Part shown: piece after piece, positions 55,458 through 63,894 of the stretch | Layout: each line of letters opens with the position of its first letter | Numbering within the stretch: position 1 is the first letter of the stretch | Source: JAGOCV01 sp049445855 | GTDB taxonomy: Bacteria > Pseudomonadota > Gammaproteobacteria > Burkholderiales > Burkholderiaceae_C | DNA: 64,000 nucleotides | Assembly (NCBI RefSeq): GCF_049445855.1 | Contig: NZ_JBMSDV010000006.1 | Location: 124,001 to 188,000, forward strand | Reading direction: 5' to 3' | Notes under the pieces: generated by a model | Database searches by the model: none | Told to the model about the DNA's origin: nothing | What the model saw: the letters and a program-made list of their open reading frames with translations, nothing else | Made by a program: the position numbers and the translations under genes

Positions 55458-55988
55458 ATGAATGTTCCTGACCTGTCCGCACTCTTCGCGATCCATGTGC
55501 CGCCCCTCGAAATCATCGTGCGCGGCACAGCGGTCTACTGGTTCCTTTTCCTCATGTTCCGGTTCGTGCTGCGGCGCGATGTCGGCTCGGTGGCGATCAC
55601 CGACGTGCTGTTCGTCGTCGTCATCGCCGATGCGTCACAGAACGCGATGGCCGGAACTTACGACACCATCAGCGAAGGCTTCCTGCTGGTGGCGACGATC
55701 GGTGCGTGGAACTACGGACTGGATTGGGCCGCCTATCACTTCAAGCCCGTGCGTCGACTGGTGGAAGGCCAGCCGATGCCACTCATACGCGACGGCAAAC
55801 TGCTGCGCCGGAACCTGCGGCGCGAGCTGCTCACCCTGGACGACCTGAACTCCGCGTTGCGCGAGCACGGCGTCGAAAAAGTCGAAGACGTGAAACTGGC
55901 GGTGATGGAAAGCGGCGGACAGATCAGTGTGGTCTCACGCATGCCGGCCACCCCGGAGCCGTCTTCGGGCCCGCCCGGCACCAGGTAG
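55458..55988 (+). CDS. DUF421 family membrane protein (YetF-like)
   Basis: Protein of 176 residues with three membrane segments (YWFLFLMFRFVLRR, SVAITDVLFVVVIADAS, GFLLVATIGAWNYGLDWA), then a cytoplasmic DUF421 domain: LVRDGKLLRRNLRRELLTLDDLNSALREHGV-like core with IRDGKLLRRNL and VAVMES-type VKLAVMESGGQISVV. Family function is unknown; YetF is found in spore and stress contexts. ATG 55458 is taken as the start. It is divergent from the lipoprotein and convergent with the cytochrome oxidase gene. Confidence 0.85.
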   Translation: MNVPDLSALFAIHVPPLEIIVRGTAVYWFLFLMFRFVLRRDVGSVAITDVLFVVVIADASQNAMAGTYDTISEGFLLVATIGAWNYGLDWAAYHFKPVRRLVEGQPMPLIRDGKLLRRNLRRELLTLDDLNSALREHGVEKVEDVKLAVMESGGQISVVSRMPATPEPSSGPPGTR

Positions 55989-55997
55989 TCACAGCAG

Positions 55998-58484
55998 TCA
56001 CGCGAGGATGCGCGGCAGCATGTGCACCAGCATCAGTGCGGCCACGCCCTGCCCCGCCATATAAAGCCACATGAGCCAGGTGTTGTCGATGGTCGCACGC
56101 GCCTGCTCGTGCAGCAGGCCCGCGATGCCGCGCGCGATCACGTAGCCGCCCATCACCAGCACGATGAGCACGTGAAAGCCCTGCCAGGCCAGCAGCGCCG
56201 CGACCGAAGCGCTCCACGCATTGGCACGCGGCGACAGCCCGGCCGCCAGCTGGCTGGCCAGATCGATGTAGAACGACAGCGCCGCCAGCACCATGGCGAC
56301 GGCGATCGCGGCAAGCGGCAGCCAATGCATCTTCGTGCCGCCGCGTTGCGGCACTGCGGTGCGCGCGTACGTCATCGATGCCGCACTTGCCAGCAATGCG
56401 AGTGCACTCGCGATGGCCCATGGATTCGCCGGCAGCGCCGAGCCCGGCGGAGGGCAAACATCGAGCGCCATGCCGCTGTGGATGTGCGCGAACGAGAGCG
56501 ACGCGAAGATGCTGCCGTCCACGCACATCAGCACGACCATGGCCCACCACGAATGCGAACGCGGCCCCTTCGCGGTGGCCGGCAGATGTACGCCGTGCCC
56601 GATGTGGGCGACGGCCGAGGGCGGCGCACGGTCCGACTGCCAGAGCCACGCGACGATGGCAACGAACGCAACGCCCGCCGACATGAAGGCCGCCGTCACC
56701 CAGTACAGGGTCAGCATGAGGAAGAAGCCTGCCGTGCCGGCCGCGGCGACAAGCGGCAGCCAGCCGTCCCCGGGAAGGCGCAGCAGATGCTGCATCTTCG
56801 CGTCACGCGGGCTGGTGAACAGCGTTTCGCGCCCGCCGAACACGGTGCCCGGCAACCAGTGGCGGCCCTCTTCCACTTCCTGCGGCAGGCCCGGCTGCGC
56901 CCACAGCGGTTCGCGCGACGTGATCTGTGGCACGCTGCGCACGCCGTATTCGCCGCCGGGCAGCCATTCCAGCGTCGGTGCGTGCCAGGGGTTGCCGTGG
57001 TCCTGCTTCGGTCGGCGCAGCGTGCGCGCCAGATCGAACAGGCACAGCGCCACGCCCGCTGCGAAGACAAATGAGCCGATGGTGGACAACAGGTTGAGCA
57101 GGTTCAGGCCCAATCCGTCCGCATAGGTGTAGACACGGCGCGGCATGCCCAGCAGCCCGCTGATGTGCATCGGGAAGAACGCGAGGTTGAAGCCGCCGAA
57201 CATCAGCCCGAACGTCCAGCGTGCCAGACGCTCGGACAGGGTGTGGCCGTTGAACACCGGCGTCCAGTAGTACAGCCCCGCGAAGATCGGGAACACCATG
57301 CCACCGATCAGCACGTAGTGCAGGTGCGCGACGATGAAGTAGCTGTCGTGCGCCTGCCAGTCGAACGGCAGCACGGCCACCATCACGCCTGTCAGCCCAC
57401 CCAGCACGAAGATGAAATGAAAGCCCAGCAGGAACAGCGAAGGTCCGTTGATGCGCACACGCCCGCTCCAGAATGTGGCGATCCAGGCGAACACCTGCAC
57501 CGCGCTCGGGATGGACACCGCGAAGCTCGCGGCCGAAGCGAGGTGCAGCGCCCAGCTGCCCAGGCCCGCCGTGAACATGTGGTGGACCCACAGCAGGAAA
57601 CTGATCGCGCCGACGGCGATCAGTGCCCACACCACTGCGCCCTGGCCCACGAGCGGGCGACGTGCAAGTGTCGGCACCATCATCGACACCATGCCCGCCG
57701 CAGGCAGGAAGATGATGTACACCTCCGGGTGCCCGAAGAACCAGAACAGGTGTTGCCAGAGCAGCGGGTCGCCGCCTCGCGCGGGAATGAAGAATGGCCA
57801 GTCGAACGCGCGCTCCAGTTCCAGCAGCAGCGTGCCGGCAATGATGGCCGGGAACGCGAACACGATCATCAGCGCGGTGACCAGCATTGCCCAGGCGAAG
57901 ACCGGCATGCGTGCGAGCGTCATGCCCGGCGCACGCGTGAACAGGATGCCGATGATGAGTTCGATGGCGCCGGCGATGGCCGATATCTCGATGAAGCCGA
58001 TGCCCAGCAGCCACCAGTCCGCTCCGATGCCCGGCGAATGCTCCTTGCTGGTGAGCGGCGGGTACATGAACCAGCCACCGTCGGGCGACGCGCCGAAGAA
58101 CAGCGTGCAGAAGAACGCGACGCCGCCAATGGCGTAGGCCCAGAACGCATAGGCCGACAGGCGGGGGAACGGCAGGTCGCGCGCACCCAGCATGCCGGGC
58201 AGCAGGTACACCGCCACCGCCTCGACGATGGGCACGGCGAACAGGAACATCATCACCGTGCCGTGCATGGTGAAGAACTGGTTGTACGCACCGGCGCTGA
58301 TGAGCGTGTTGTCCGGCACCGCAAGCTGCGCGCGCATCAGCAGCCCGAGGATGCCCGCCAGCACGAAGAACAACAGCGCCGTGGCGATGTAGAAGGTGCC
58401 GATGTGCGTGTTGTTCACCGCCGAAAGGAGGCGCCAGCCCCGCGGCGGTTCCCATGCACGTTCGAGCGCGGCCTTTTCGCTCAT
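55998..58484 (-). CDS. ctaDE: Cytochrome c oxidase, fused subunit I-III (caa3 type)
   Basis: Inner-membrane haem-copper oxidase of 828 residues. The subunit I part (about 1-530) has the low-spin haem ligand in HGTVMMF, the Glu and cross-linked His-Tyr in GHPEVYIIF, the copper ligands HH in WVHHMF, and AHLHYV for the haem a3 pair. From about 600 on, the sequence is a subunit III-like domain (FHVLIVLVMGGYVIARG, IDNTWLMWLYMAG). Such fusions are known in caa3 oxidases. Start ATG 58484 overlaps the subunit II stop (ATGA). Confidence 0.93.
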   Translation of the reverse strand: MSEKAALERAWEPPRGWRLLSAVNNTHIGTFYIATALLFFVLAGILGLLMRAQLAVPDNTLISAGAYNQFFTMHGTVMMFLFAVPIVEAVAVYLLPGMLGARDLPFPRLSAYAFWAYAIGGVAFFCTLFFGASPDGGWFMYPPLTSKEHSPGIGADWWLLGIGFIEISAIAGAIELIIGILFTRAPGMTLARMPVFAWAMLVTALMIVFAFPAIIAGTLLLELERAFDWPFFIPARGGDPLLWQHLFWFFGHPEVYIIFLPAAGMVSMMVPTLARRPLVGQGAVVWALIAVGAISFLLWVHHMFTAGLGSWALHLASAASFAVSIPSAVQVFAWIATFWSGRVRINGPSLFLLGFHFIFVLGGLTGVMVAVLPFDWQAHDSYFIVAHLHYVLIGGMVFPIFAGLYYWTPVFNGHTLSERLARWTFGLMFGGFNLAFFPMHISGLLGMPRRVYTYADGLGLNLLNLLSTIGSFVFAAGVALCLFDLARTLRRPKQDHGNPWHAPTLEWLPGGEYGVRSVPQITSREPLWAQPGLPQEVEEGRHWLPGTVFGGRETLFTSPRDAKMQHLLRLPGDGWLPLVAAAGTAGFFLMLTLYWVTAAFMSAGVAFVAIVAWLWQSDRAPPSAVAHIGHGVHLPATAKGPRSHSWWAMVVLMCVDGSIFASLSFAHIHSGMALDVCPPPGSALPANPWAIASALALLASAASMTYARTAVPQRGGTKMHWLPLAAIAVAMVLAALSFYIDLASQLAAGLSPRANAWSASVAALLAWQGFHVLIVLVMGGYVIARGIAGLLHEQARATIDNTWLMWLYMAGQGVAALMLVHMLPRILA

Positions 58485-59401
58485 TTCAACGACTCCAGCC
58501 ACACGCCCAGATCGTCAAGCTGCTGGCGCTCCAGCCGCGCATACGAGGGCATGCGCGCGCCGGGCTTCACATCCTGCACGTGTGCCACCCATTGCGAGAG
58601 CGACGACACACTGTTGGGCAAGGTACCGGCCGCCAGATGCAGGCGGCTGCCCACATGCGTGAGGTCCGGCCCCAAGCGGCTTCCGGATGCCACGCCGCGC
58701 ACTGTGTGACAGGCGTTGCATCGCTGCGCCAGGAACAGCTCGCGTCCACGCAACTGTTGCGCGGTGACGGGCGCGGCGGCAGGTTTTGTCTGCGTGCGCC
58801 GCCACGCGTCGAACACCTCCGGTGGTTCGGCCACCACATGCAGGGCCATGCGCGCATGCTGGATGCCGCAGTACTCCGCACACTGGCCCCGGAACGTGCC
58901 AGCCTGCGTCGCACGCACCTGCAGGTGCTGGATGCGACCGGGCAGCATGTCGACTTTGCCGGCAAGCGCGGGCACCCAGAAGCTGTGGATGACGTCACCA
59001 CTCGTCAGCGCCAGATACACCGGACGGCCGACGGGGATGCGGATTTCGTTGGCCGTGTCGAACGCGGGTGCGTCGCCCGCTGCGCCATAGCGAACGTCCC
59101 ACCACCACATACGGCCGGTCACGGTGATGATGAGCGCATCCGGAGGCGGCACGGGTTTCCAGAGCGGGCTCATCGGCAGGCTCCAGGCGAAAAGCATTGA
59201 CAGCACGACAGCCGGGAACGCCACACCGCCGAGGGCCAGCCAGACCATGGGTCGCGTCGTTTCTGACCGCCGGAACAAGGCCCATGCGAGCAACGCCATC
59301 ACCCCGATGAAGATCAACCCGCCACCGATGAACAGCACCCAGCTCACCGTGGCGATCTGGTGTGCGGCATCGCCCGCCGTCTGGAGGACGTGGCCGTTCA
59401 T
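58481..59401 (-). CDS. ctaC: Cytochrome c oxidase subunit II with C-terminal cytochrome c domain
   Basis: Protein of 306 residues. Two N-terminal membrane segments carry the anchor; the CuA site reads FRGQCAEYCGIQHARM, with HSFWVPALAGKVD before it. The C-terminus holds a haem-c motif CNACH with its distal GARMPSYA methionine. The fusion to cytochrome c defines a caa3 oxidase. ATG 59401 overlaps the stop of the cytochrome gene before it (ATGA). Confidence 0.94.
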   Translation of the reverse strand: MNGHVLQTAGDAAHQIATVSWVLFIGGGLIFIGVMALLAWALFRRSETTRPMVWLALGGVAFPAVVLSMLFAWSLPMSPLWKPVPPPDALIITVTGRMWWWDVRYGAAGDAPAFDTANEIRIPVGRPVYLALTSGDVIHSFWVPALAGKVDMLPGRIQHLQVRATQAGTFRGQCAEYCGIQHARMALHVVAEPPEVFDAWRRTQTKPAAAPVTAQQLRGRELFLAQRCNACHTVRGVASGSRLGPDLTHVGSRLHLAAGTLPNSVSSLSQWVAHVQDVKPGARMPSYARLERQQLDDLGVWLESLK

Positions 59402-59799
59402 TGCAGCGTCAGCAGGTAAGCCGCCATGTCGCGCGCATCCTGCGGCGTCACGCCCATCGAGGGCATCGGCGTGTCCGGCACCATCGCTTGTGGATCCTCG
59501 ATCCACCGGGCCAGCAGTTCATGCCGGTTCGCCAGCCGGCCCGCGATGTAGCTGCGCCGCCCGAAACCTTCGAGCGACGACGACACCACACCCCGCGACG
59601 ACGGCACCTCGGGGATGGTGTGGCATGCACCGCACTGGTACTGCGAAAGAAGGACGCGTCCACGTGACGGGTCTGCGTCCACCACGGGCTGCCGTTCCGT
59701 CGGCTTTTCGCCGGGGCTGCAACCTGCGGTAACCAGAATGCAGAGCACGAGCCCCACAATCGGTGCACCCATGAAGCGCAAAGCCGTCCTAGCCACCAT
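59398..59799 (-). CDS. Single-haem c-type cytochrome lipoprotein
   Basis: Protein of 133 residues with a lipobox (ILVTAGCSPG) and one haem motif CGACH; the axial methionine is probably in DTPMPSMG. ATG 59799 is preferred because it gives a positively charged start (MVARTALRF) to the signal and follows AAGGTGG; ATG 59772 would lack charge. It is the first gene of the oxidase operon. It overlaps the divergent diheme gene by about 28 bases. Its haem domain is homologous to the second domain of that neighbour. Confidence 0.85.
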   Translation of the reverse strand: MVARTALRFMGAPIVGLVLCILVTAGCSPGEKPTERQPVVDADPSRGRVLLSQYQCGACHTIPEVPSSRGVVSSSLEGFGRRSYIAGRLANRHELLARWIEDPQAMVPDTPMPSMGVTPQDARDMAAYLLTLQ

Positions 59800-60679
59800 C
59801 GCCGCCACCTTGTTGGCCACCGCACTGCTCGGCGCAGCGGCGGGCCTGGCCGTCGTCTATGGCGGGCTGTACAACGTCGCTTCCACGGAACAACACCTGC
59901 AGCCCACCTTCAGCCTGCTGGAGACCGCGATGCGCCAGTCGGTGCGCCTGCGTGCCCGCGACATCGAGACACCCCCGCTCACCGACGAGCGCATGGTGCT
60001 GCGCGGCGCAGCCTGCTTCCGGGACAGATGCGTCCAATGCCACGGCGCGCCCGGCGTCGCGCAGAGCGACATCGGCCAGGGCATGCAGCCGCTTCCCGGC
60101 CCGCTGGTCGATGCGCGAAAGCGCTGGCAGCCGCGCGAGCTGTACTGGCTGACGCGACATGGCATCAGGATGAGCGGCATGCCCGCGTGGGAATTCCGGC
60201 TGACGGACGACGAGATGTGGTCGATCGTCGCGTTCCTGCAGCGCCTGCCCGATCTGAACGCGACGCAGTATGCGCAGTTGTCTGGAACGATGACGCCAGT
60301 CGCACGCACAGGTGCGGCAACTGCTGCGAGCAACGGCGGTGCCGCAGCGTCCTGCGGCGTCGGCCTTGTGGCGAACGCGCCCGTGACGGCGCAGGCACTG
60401 CCCGACGCGCAGCGCGGCCAGCGCGCGCTCTACCAGTACGCCTGCAACAGCTGCCACAGCATTCCGGGCATCACGGGCTCCAACCCGCATGTCGGGCCGC
60501 CGCTCAAGGGCTTCGCCAGCCGTTCGATGATCGCGGGCAAGCTGGCCAACACGCCCGACAACCTGGCGCTCTGGCTGCGCGAAACGCAGGTGGTCAAGCC
60601 CGGCACGGCCATGCCGCAACTCGGCGTCACGCAACGTGACGCCATCGATATCGCGGCCTATCTCGGCACCCTGCATTGA
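59771..60679 (+). CDS. Diheme c-type cytochrome
   Basis: Membrane-anchored periplasmic protein of 302 residues. An N-terminal segment (VLATIAATLLATALLGAAAGLAVVYGG) anchors it. The first domain has CVQCH and RMSGMPAW; the second has CNSCH with TAMPQLGV as the likely methionine ligand. The second domain aligns with the lone cytochrome encoded on the opposite strand. ATG 59771 is used, overlapping that gene's start region; an ATG at 59738 is in frame upstream. It probably feeds or bypasses the adjacent oxidase. Confidence 0.85.
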   Translation: MKRKAVLATIAATLLATALLGAAAGLAVVYGGLYNVASTEQHLQPTFSLLETAMRQSVRLRARDIETPPLTDERMVLRGAACFRDRCVQCHGAPGVAQSDIGQGMQPLPGPLVDARKRWQPRELYWLTRHGIRMSGMPAWEFRLTDDEMWSIVAFLQRLPDLNATQYAQLSGTMTPVARTGAATAASNGGAAASCGVGLVANAPVTAQALPDAQRGQRALYQYACNSCHSIPGITGSNPHVGPPLKGFASRSMIAGKLANTPDNLALWLRETQVVKPGTAMPQLGVTQRDAIDIAAYLGTLH

Positions 60680-60682
60680 CGC

Positions 60683-60895
60683 TCAGGCGTCGCGGGAACG
60701 TTCTTCTTCCGCCGCGTATTCGCGCAGATCCGCTGGTCGGCGCGCGCCAGCCGGTGGCTTGCGTAACTCATTTTTTGCGACGCCGATGGAGTCGCTCCCG
60801 GAATCGGAGCGATCACTTGGCCCCAGCGCCTCGCTGTCCTTGCCGTCGGGAATGCTGGCGGCCATCTCGCTGCCCAGGATGCTGCTGGTTGCCAT
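60683..60895 (-). CDS. Small acidic hydrophilic protein, unknown
   Basis: Protein of 70 residues rich in Ser, Asp, Glu and Ala, with no signal peptide or domain; the C-terminus ends YAAEEERSRDA. AAGGAG lies seven bases before the ATG at 60895, the main reason to accept it. It is convergent with the diheme cytochrome gene and divergent from YihY. Probably disordered. Confidence 0.6.
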   Translation of the reverse strand: MATSSILGSEMAASIPDGKDSEALGPSDRSDSGSDSIGVAKNELRKPPAGARRPADLREYAAEEERSRDA

Positions 60896-61039
60896 GCGGG
60901 TCTCCTTCAAAAGCTCCACTGTGCCGCCGAAGCCGCGCAGCGCCTGTAGGACGCGAGCCATCATTGCGGCGCACTCCTACAGGCAATCCCATCGCAGGAC
61001 GACGCCCTCGCCCATGCCCGCGAGCGATGCTCGGCGGAC

Positions 61040-61945
61040 ATGCACATCCGACGCTTCATCGATCTCAGCAAGAAATCCGTCAACGCCTGGCTCGACGACG
61101 ACGCCTCCAGCATGGGCGCGTCCATCGCCTACTACACCGTCTTCTCCATTGCGCCGCTCCTGGTCATCGTGATCGCGGTCGCAGGGGCGGTGTGGGGGCG
61201 TGAGGCCGTCCAGGGGGAGATCGTCGGCCAGCTCACCGGCCTCGTGGGCGCGGAAGCCGCGTCCACCATCCAGAAACTCCTGCAGTCGGCCACGCTCGAT
61301 GGCGGCGGGCTGATCGCCACGCTGCTTGGCCTCGGCGCCTTGCTCATCGGCTCGACCAGTGCATTCGTCGAACTGCAACGCGCGCTCGACCGAATCTGGC
61401 GCCAACCGTCCACGGTGCAGCGGAAGGGGCTGTGGAACATGCTGCGCAGCCGGGTGCTGTCCTTCGGGCTGATCCTCGGTCTCGCGTTCCTGCTGATCGT
61501 CTCGCTGGTCGCCAGCGCCGCGCTGGCTGCCGTCGGACGCTGGACGCAGTCAATGATGCCGGGCACCCAGATTGCGCTGCAGTTGCTCAACCTCACGCTC
61601 TCGCTGGGTGTGACGACCATCCTCTTCGCCAGCATCTACAAGCTGATGCCCACCGCACGCATCGCGTGGCGCGACGTCTGGACCGGTGCCGCCGTCACCG
61701 CCGTGCTGTTCGAGGCGGGGAAATTCCTGATCGGGATGTATCTGGGGCACAGCAGCGTCACCAGTTCGTTCGGCGCAGCGGGCTCGCTGGCCGTGCTGCT
61801 GCTGTGGGTTTACTACTCGGCGCAGATCTTCCTGCTCGGCGCGGAGTTCACCTGGGTGTATGCAAGCCAGCACGGCTCGCTCGCAAAAAGGAACGCAGAC
61901 CGTTCAGCCGCAATTTCTTCTGGGCCTTCGGTTTCGGCTCCCTGA
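61040..61945 (+). CDS. yihY: YihY/BrkB family membrane protein
   Basis: Inner-membrane protein of 301 residues with about six membrane segments. SMGASIAYYTVFSIAPLLVIVIAVAGAVWG, the family's first conserved block, is followed by TSAFVELQRALDRIWR and ASIYKLMPTARIAWRDVWTGA. It was once mistaken for ribonuclease BN; its role is unknown. The last 98 bases overlap the convergent hydrolase gene. Confidence 0.92.
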   Translation: MHIRRFIDLSKKSVNAWLDDDASSMGASIAYYTVFSIAPLLVIVIAVAGAVWGREAVQGEIVGQLTGLVGAEAASTIQKLLQSATLDGGGLIATLLGLGALLIGSTSAFVELQRALDRIWRQPSTVQRKGLWNMLRSRVLSFGLILGLAFLLIVSLVASAALAAVGRWTQSMMPGTQIALQLLNLTLSLGVTTILFASIYKLMPTARIAWRDVWTGAAVTAVLFEAGKFLIGMYLGHSSVTSSFGAAGSLAVLLLWVYYSAQIFLLGAEFTWVYASQHGSLAKRNADRSAAISSGPSVSAP

Positions 61946-62699
61946 TGGCAAGCTCCTCGCGCTCGTGGCGGGCACCACTCACCATCTCGTCCACCCAGTT
62001 CACCAGCACAGTGGTGTACGCCTGGCTCCACGCCTTCTGCGACAGACTGTGGTCCGCACCCTTGATGACGCGGTAGGTCATGGAGTGCGCCTGCGTGAAG
62101 GCGTTGCGGTAGTTCTCGATCACCGGGTGCGGCACGATCACGTCGAGTTCCGACTCGACGATCAGCACGTCGCCCTGGAACCCCGCACTCGCGGCCAATG
62201 CGCGGTTACGGTCCGGCGTGACGACGGTGTTGCGGTACGCGGCAAGTTCTTCCTTGCTCAGCGCATATTTGGGCACCATCCAGTCCTCGTCCTTGTACAG
62301 CGCGGGCGCACGCATCGCGAGCCAGCGCACCGGCCGCAATGCGGTGAGCACCGCCGCCAGATAGCCGCCATAACTGCTGCCGGCGACGACGATGGCCGAA
62401 CCATCCACCGAAGGATGGCCCACGAGCGTATCGTAGGCCGCGAGCATGTCGTTGAGGTTGTCTTCGCGCGTGACCATGTCGCGCCGCGCCTTGTCCTTGG
62501 CATGGCCGCGCAGGTCGAAGGTCAGGCAGATGCAGCCCAGCGCCGCGATTTCGTGCGCGCGCGCCAAGTATTGCTCCTGGCTGCCGTCCCAGCCATGCAC
62601 GAGCATGACGCCCGGTACGACGGTGTCCGGCCCGACGAGCGTGCCGGCAATGCTGTGGTCACCTACAGGAATGTGGATCGTGTTATGCCGAGTGGCCAT
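61848..62699 (-). CDS. Alpha/beta hydrolase
   Basis: Protein of 283 residues. VMLVHGWDGSQEQY carries the oxyanion region, FDLRGHA and the nucleophile motif GSSYGG the Ser, with the Asp and His probably in ESELDVIVPH and GADHSLSQ. The C-terminal tail is basic and overlaps the yihY gene by 98 bases, which suggests that the tail is dispensable. ATG 62699 lies inside the DUF3182 3' end, so the two genes are likely co-transcribed. Substrate unknown. Confidence 0.85.
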   Translation of the reverse strand: MATRHNTIHIPVGDHSIAGTLVGPDTVVPGVMLVHGWDGSQEQYLARAHEIAALGCICLTFDLRGHAKDKARRDMVTREDNLNDMLAAYDTLVGHPSVDGSAIVVAGSSYGGYLAAVLTALRPVRWLAMRAPALYKDEDWMVPKYALSKEELAAYRNTVVTPDRNRALAASAGFQGDVLIVESELDVIVPHPVIENYRNAFTQAHSMTYRVIKGADHSLSQKAWSQAYTTVLVNWVDEMVSGARHEREELAIREPKPKAQKKLRLNGLRSFLRASRAGLHTPR

Positions 62700-63894
62700 C
62701 TTGTACAAGGGTTGTGAACTTGGTCAGCGGCCCTTCGCGTTGGTCCACGCCGCTGAAGTAAACGACTGACCCTTCGGGTGCGTCGGTAGTTCCATAGATT
62801 TCTGTGCAGCAAGCCCGCACGATACGCCGTTCCGGGTCCGAGCGGAAGGCTTCGAGTGCCGCGATTTCCGCGCCGGTCGCGCCTCCCGCGCGCCAGGACT
62901 GCTCGAGCACGCCAGAGTGCCAGGCGCCTGCCTCGTCGAAACCCTGGGCCACGTCGTAGTTGATGCGCGATGCGAAAAACTGCGGGAAGCAGATCGACAC
63001 CGCCGCGTTGTAGGCAAGCGCCTGGCCAACAGCCACGCGCACTTCGTGCGGCAGTTCGATGGCCAGCAGCGTGTGGAAATCACCGCGCACCACGGTGAGA
63101 TCGGACCCGCCGTAGGCTTCTTCGCCGCGATTGTTCGTCGTGAGCTTCTGATAGCCGAAATAAGAGGCGAGCATGCCCGCCACCCACACTTGCCCCACGC
63201 TCAATGTCTCCACCTTCGACAGGTTCTGCTCCACCACGACACCGTCGCGTTCGATCATCGCGTCGGGCATCTCCTGCAGGCAGGCGTCCACTTCAGCCAT
63301 GCTCCTGCAGACGAACTGGCCGCGGCCACCGGTCTCGCGCACGCGCTTGATACGCGCCGGACCGAAGGCCAGCATGCGCCGCGCCGCCTCGCGCGCATCG
63401 GCACGCGAGAAAGCACTGAAGCCGCGCAACACCGCATCGCGGATCATCGGGCCGTACTCGTGGCTCCAGCCTTCTGGCGCCGCGGACTCGGGCGACAGCA
63501 GAGGATGCGTGATGGCCTTGGTCGCGACGACGCCATGCGGTACCACGCCTCCGAACAGGTCGTCACGGCATTTCACGCCGAGGGCCTGCGCGAGATCGGT
63601 GCCAACGAGCGTATCGCTCGGCACCAGGTACGTGGACCCGAGCACGGGTTCCTGCGCGAACTCCTCGATCACGCCAAAACCCTTGAGTGCAGCCAGGCGT
63701 CGCACGACCTCCATGCGGGTCATTTGCTCGTGTTCATTGGCATAGCCGCGCAAGCCGCGGGTGTACGCCATGACGTGGCCCGAGGGCGCTGCGTAAGGGG
63801 ACGACGTATCGACGGCGCTGCCTGCACCGGCCGCGAGAAGGGCATCCCCTGACATCGCGGCCAGTGTGACGGGGGGCATGGCGACAATCTTCAT
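62683..63894 (-). CDS. DUF3182 family protein (probably ATP-grasp-like)
   Basis: Protein of 403 residues of the DUF3182 family. It has YVVPSDTLVG-like YLVPSDTLVG, RIKRVRETGGRGQFVCRSMAEVDACL, and VVEQNLSKVETLSVGQVWVAG, a layout suggestive of an ATP-grasp fold with the GGRGQ loop as the grasp. GGAGG sits eight bases before the ATG at 63894. It overlaps the hydrolase gene by 17 bases. Reaction unknown. Confidence 0.75.
   Translation of the reverse strand: MKIVAMPPVTLAAMSGDALLAAGAGSAVDTSSPYAAPSGHVMAYTRGLRGYANEHEQMTRMEVVRRLAALKGFGVIEEFAQEPVLGSTYLVPSDTLVGTDLAQALGVKCRDDLFGGVVPHGVVATKAITHPLLSPESAAPEGWSHEYGPMIRDAVLRGFSAFSRADAREAARRMLAFGPARIKRVRETGGRGQFVCRSMAEVDACLQEMPDAMIERDGVVVEQNLSKVETLSVGQVWVAGMLASYFGYQKLTTNNRGEEAYGGSDLTVVRGDFHTLLAIELPHEVRVAVGQALAYNAAVSICFPQFFASRINYDVAQGFDEAGAWHSGVLEQSWRAGGATGAEIAALEAFRSDPERRIVRACCTEIYGTTDAPEGSVVYFSGVDQREGPLTKFTTLVQDGHSA

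Noticed and set aside
57165..58709. 514-codon open frame antisense to the oxidase genes
   Set aside because: Residues are His/Gln/Arg/Asp-rich with no pattern; both oxidase genes have all metal ligands on the opposite strand.
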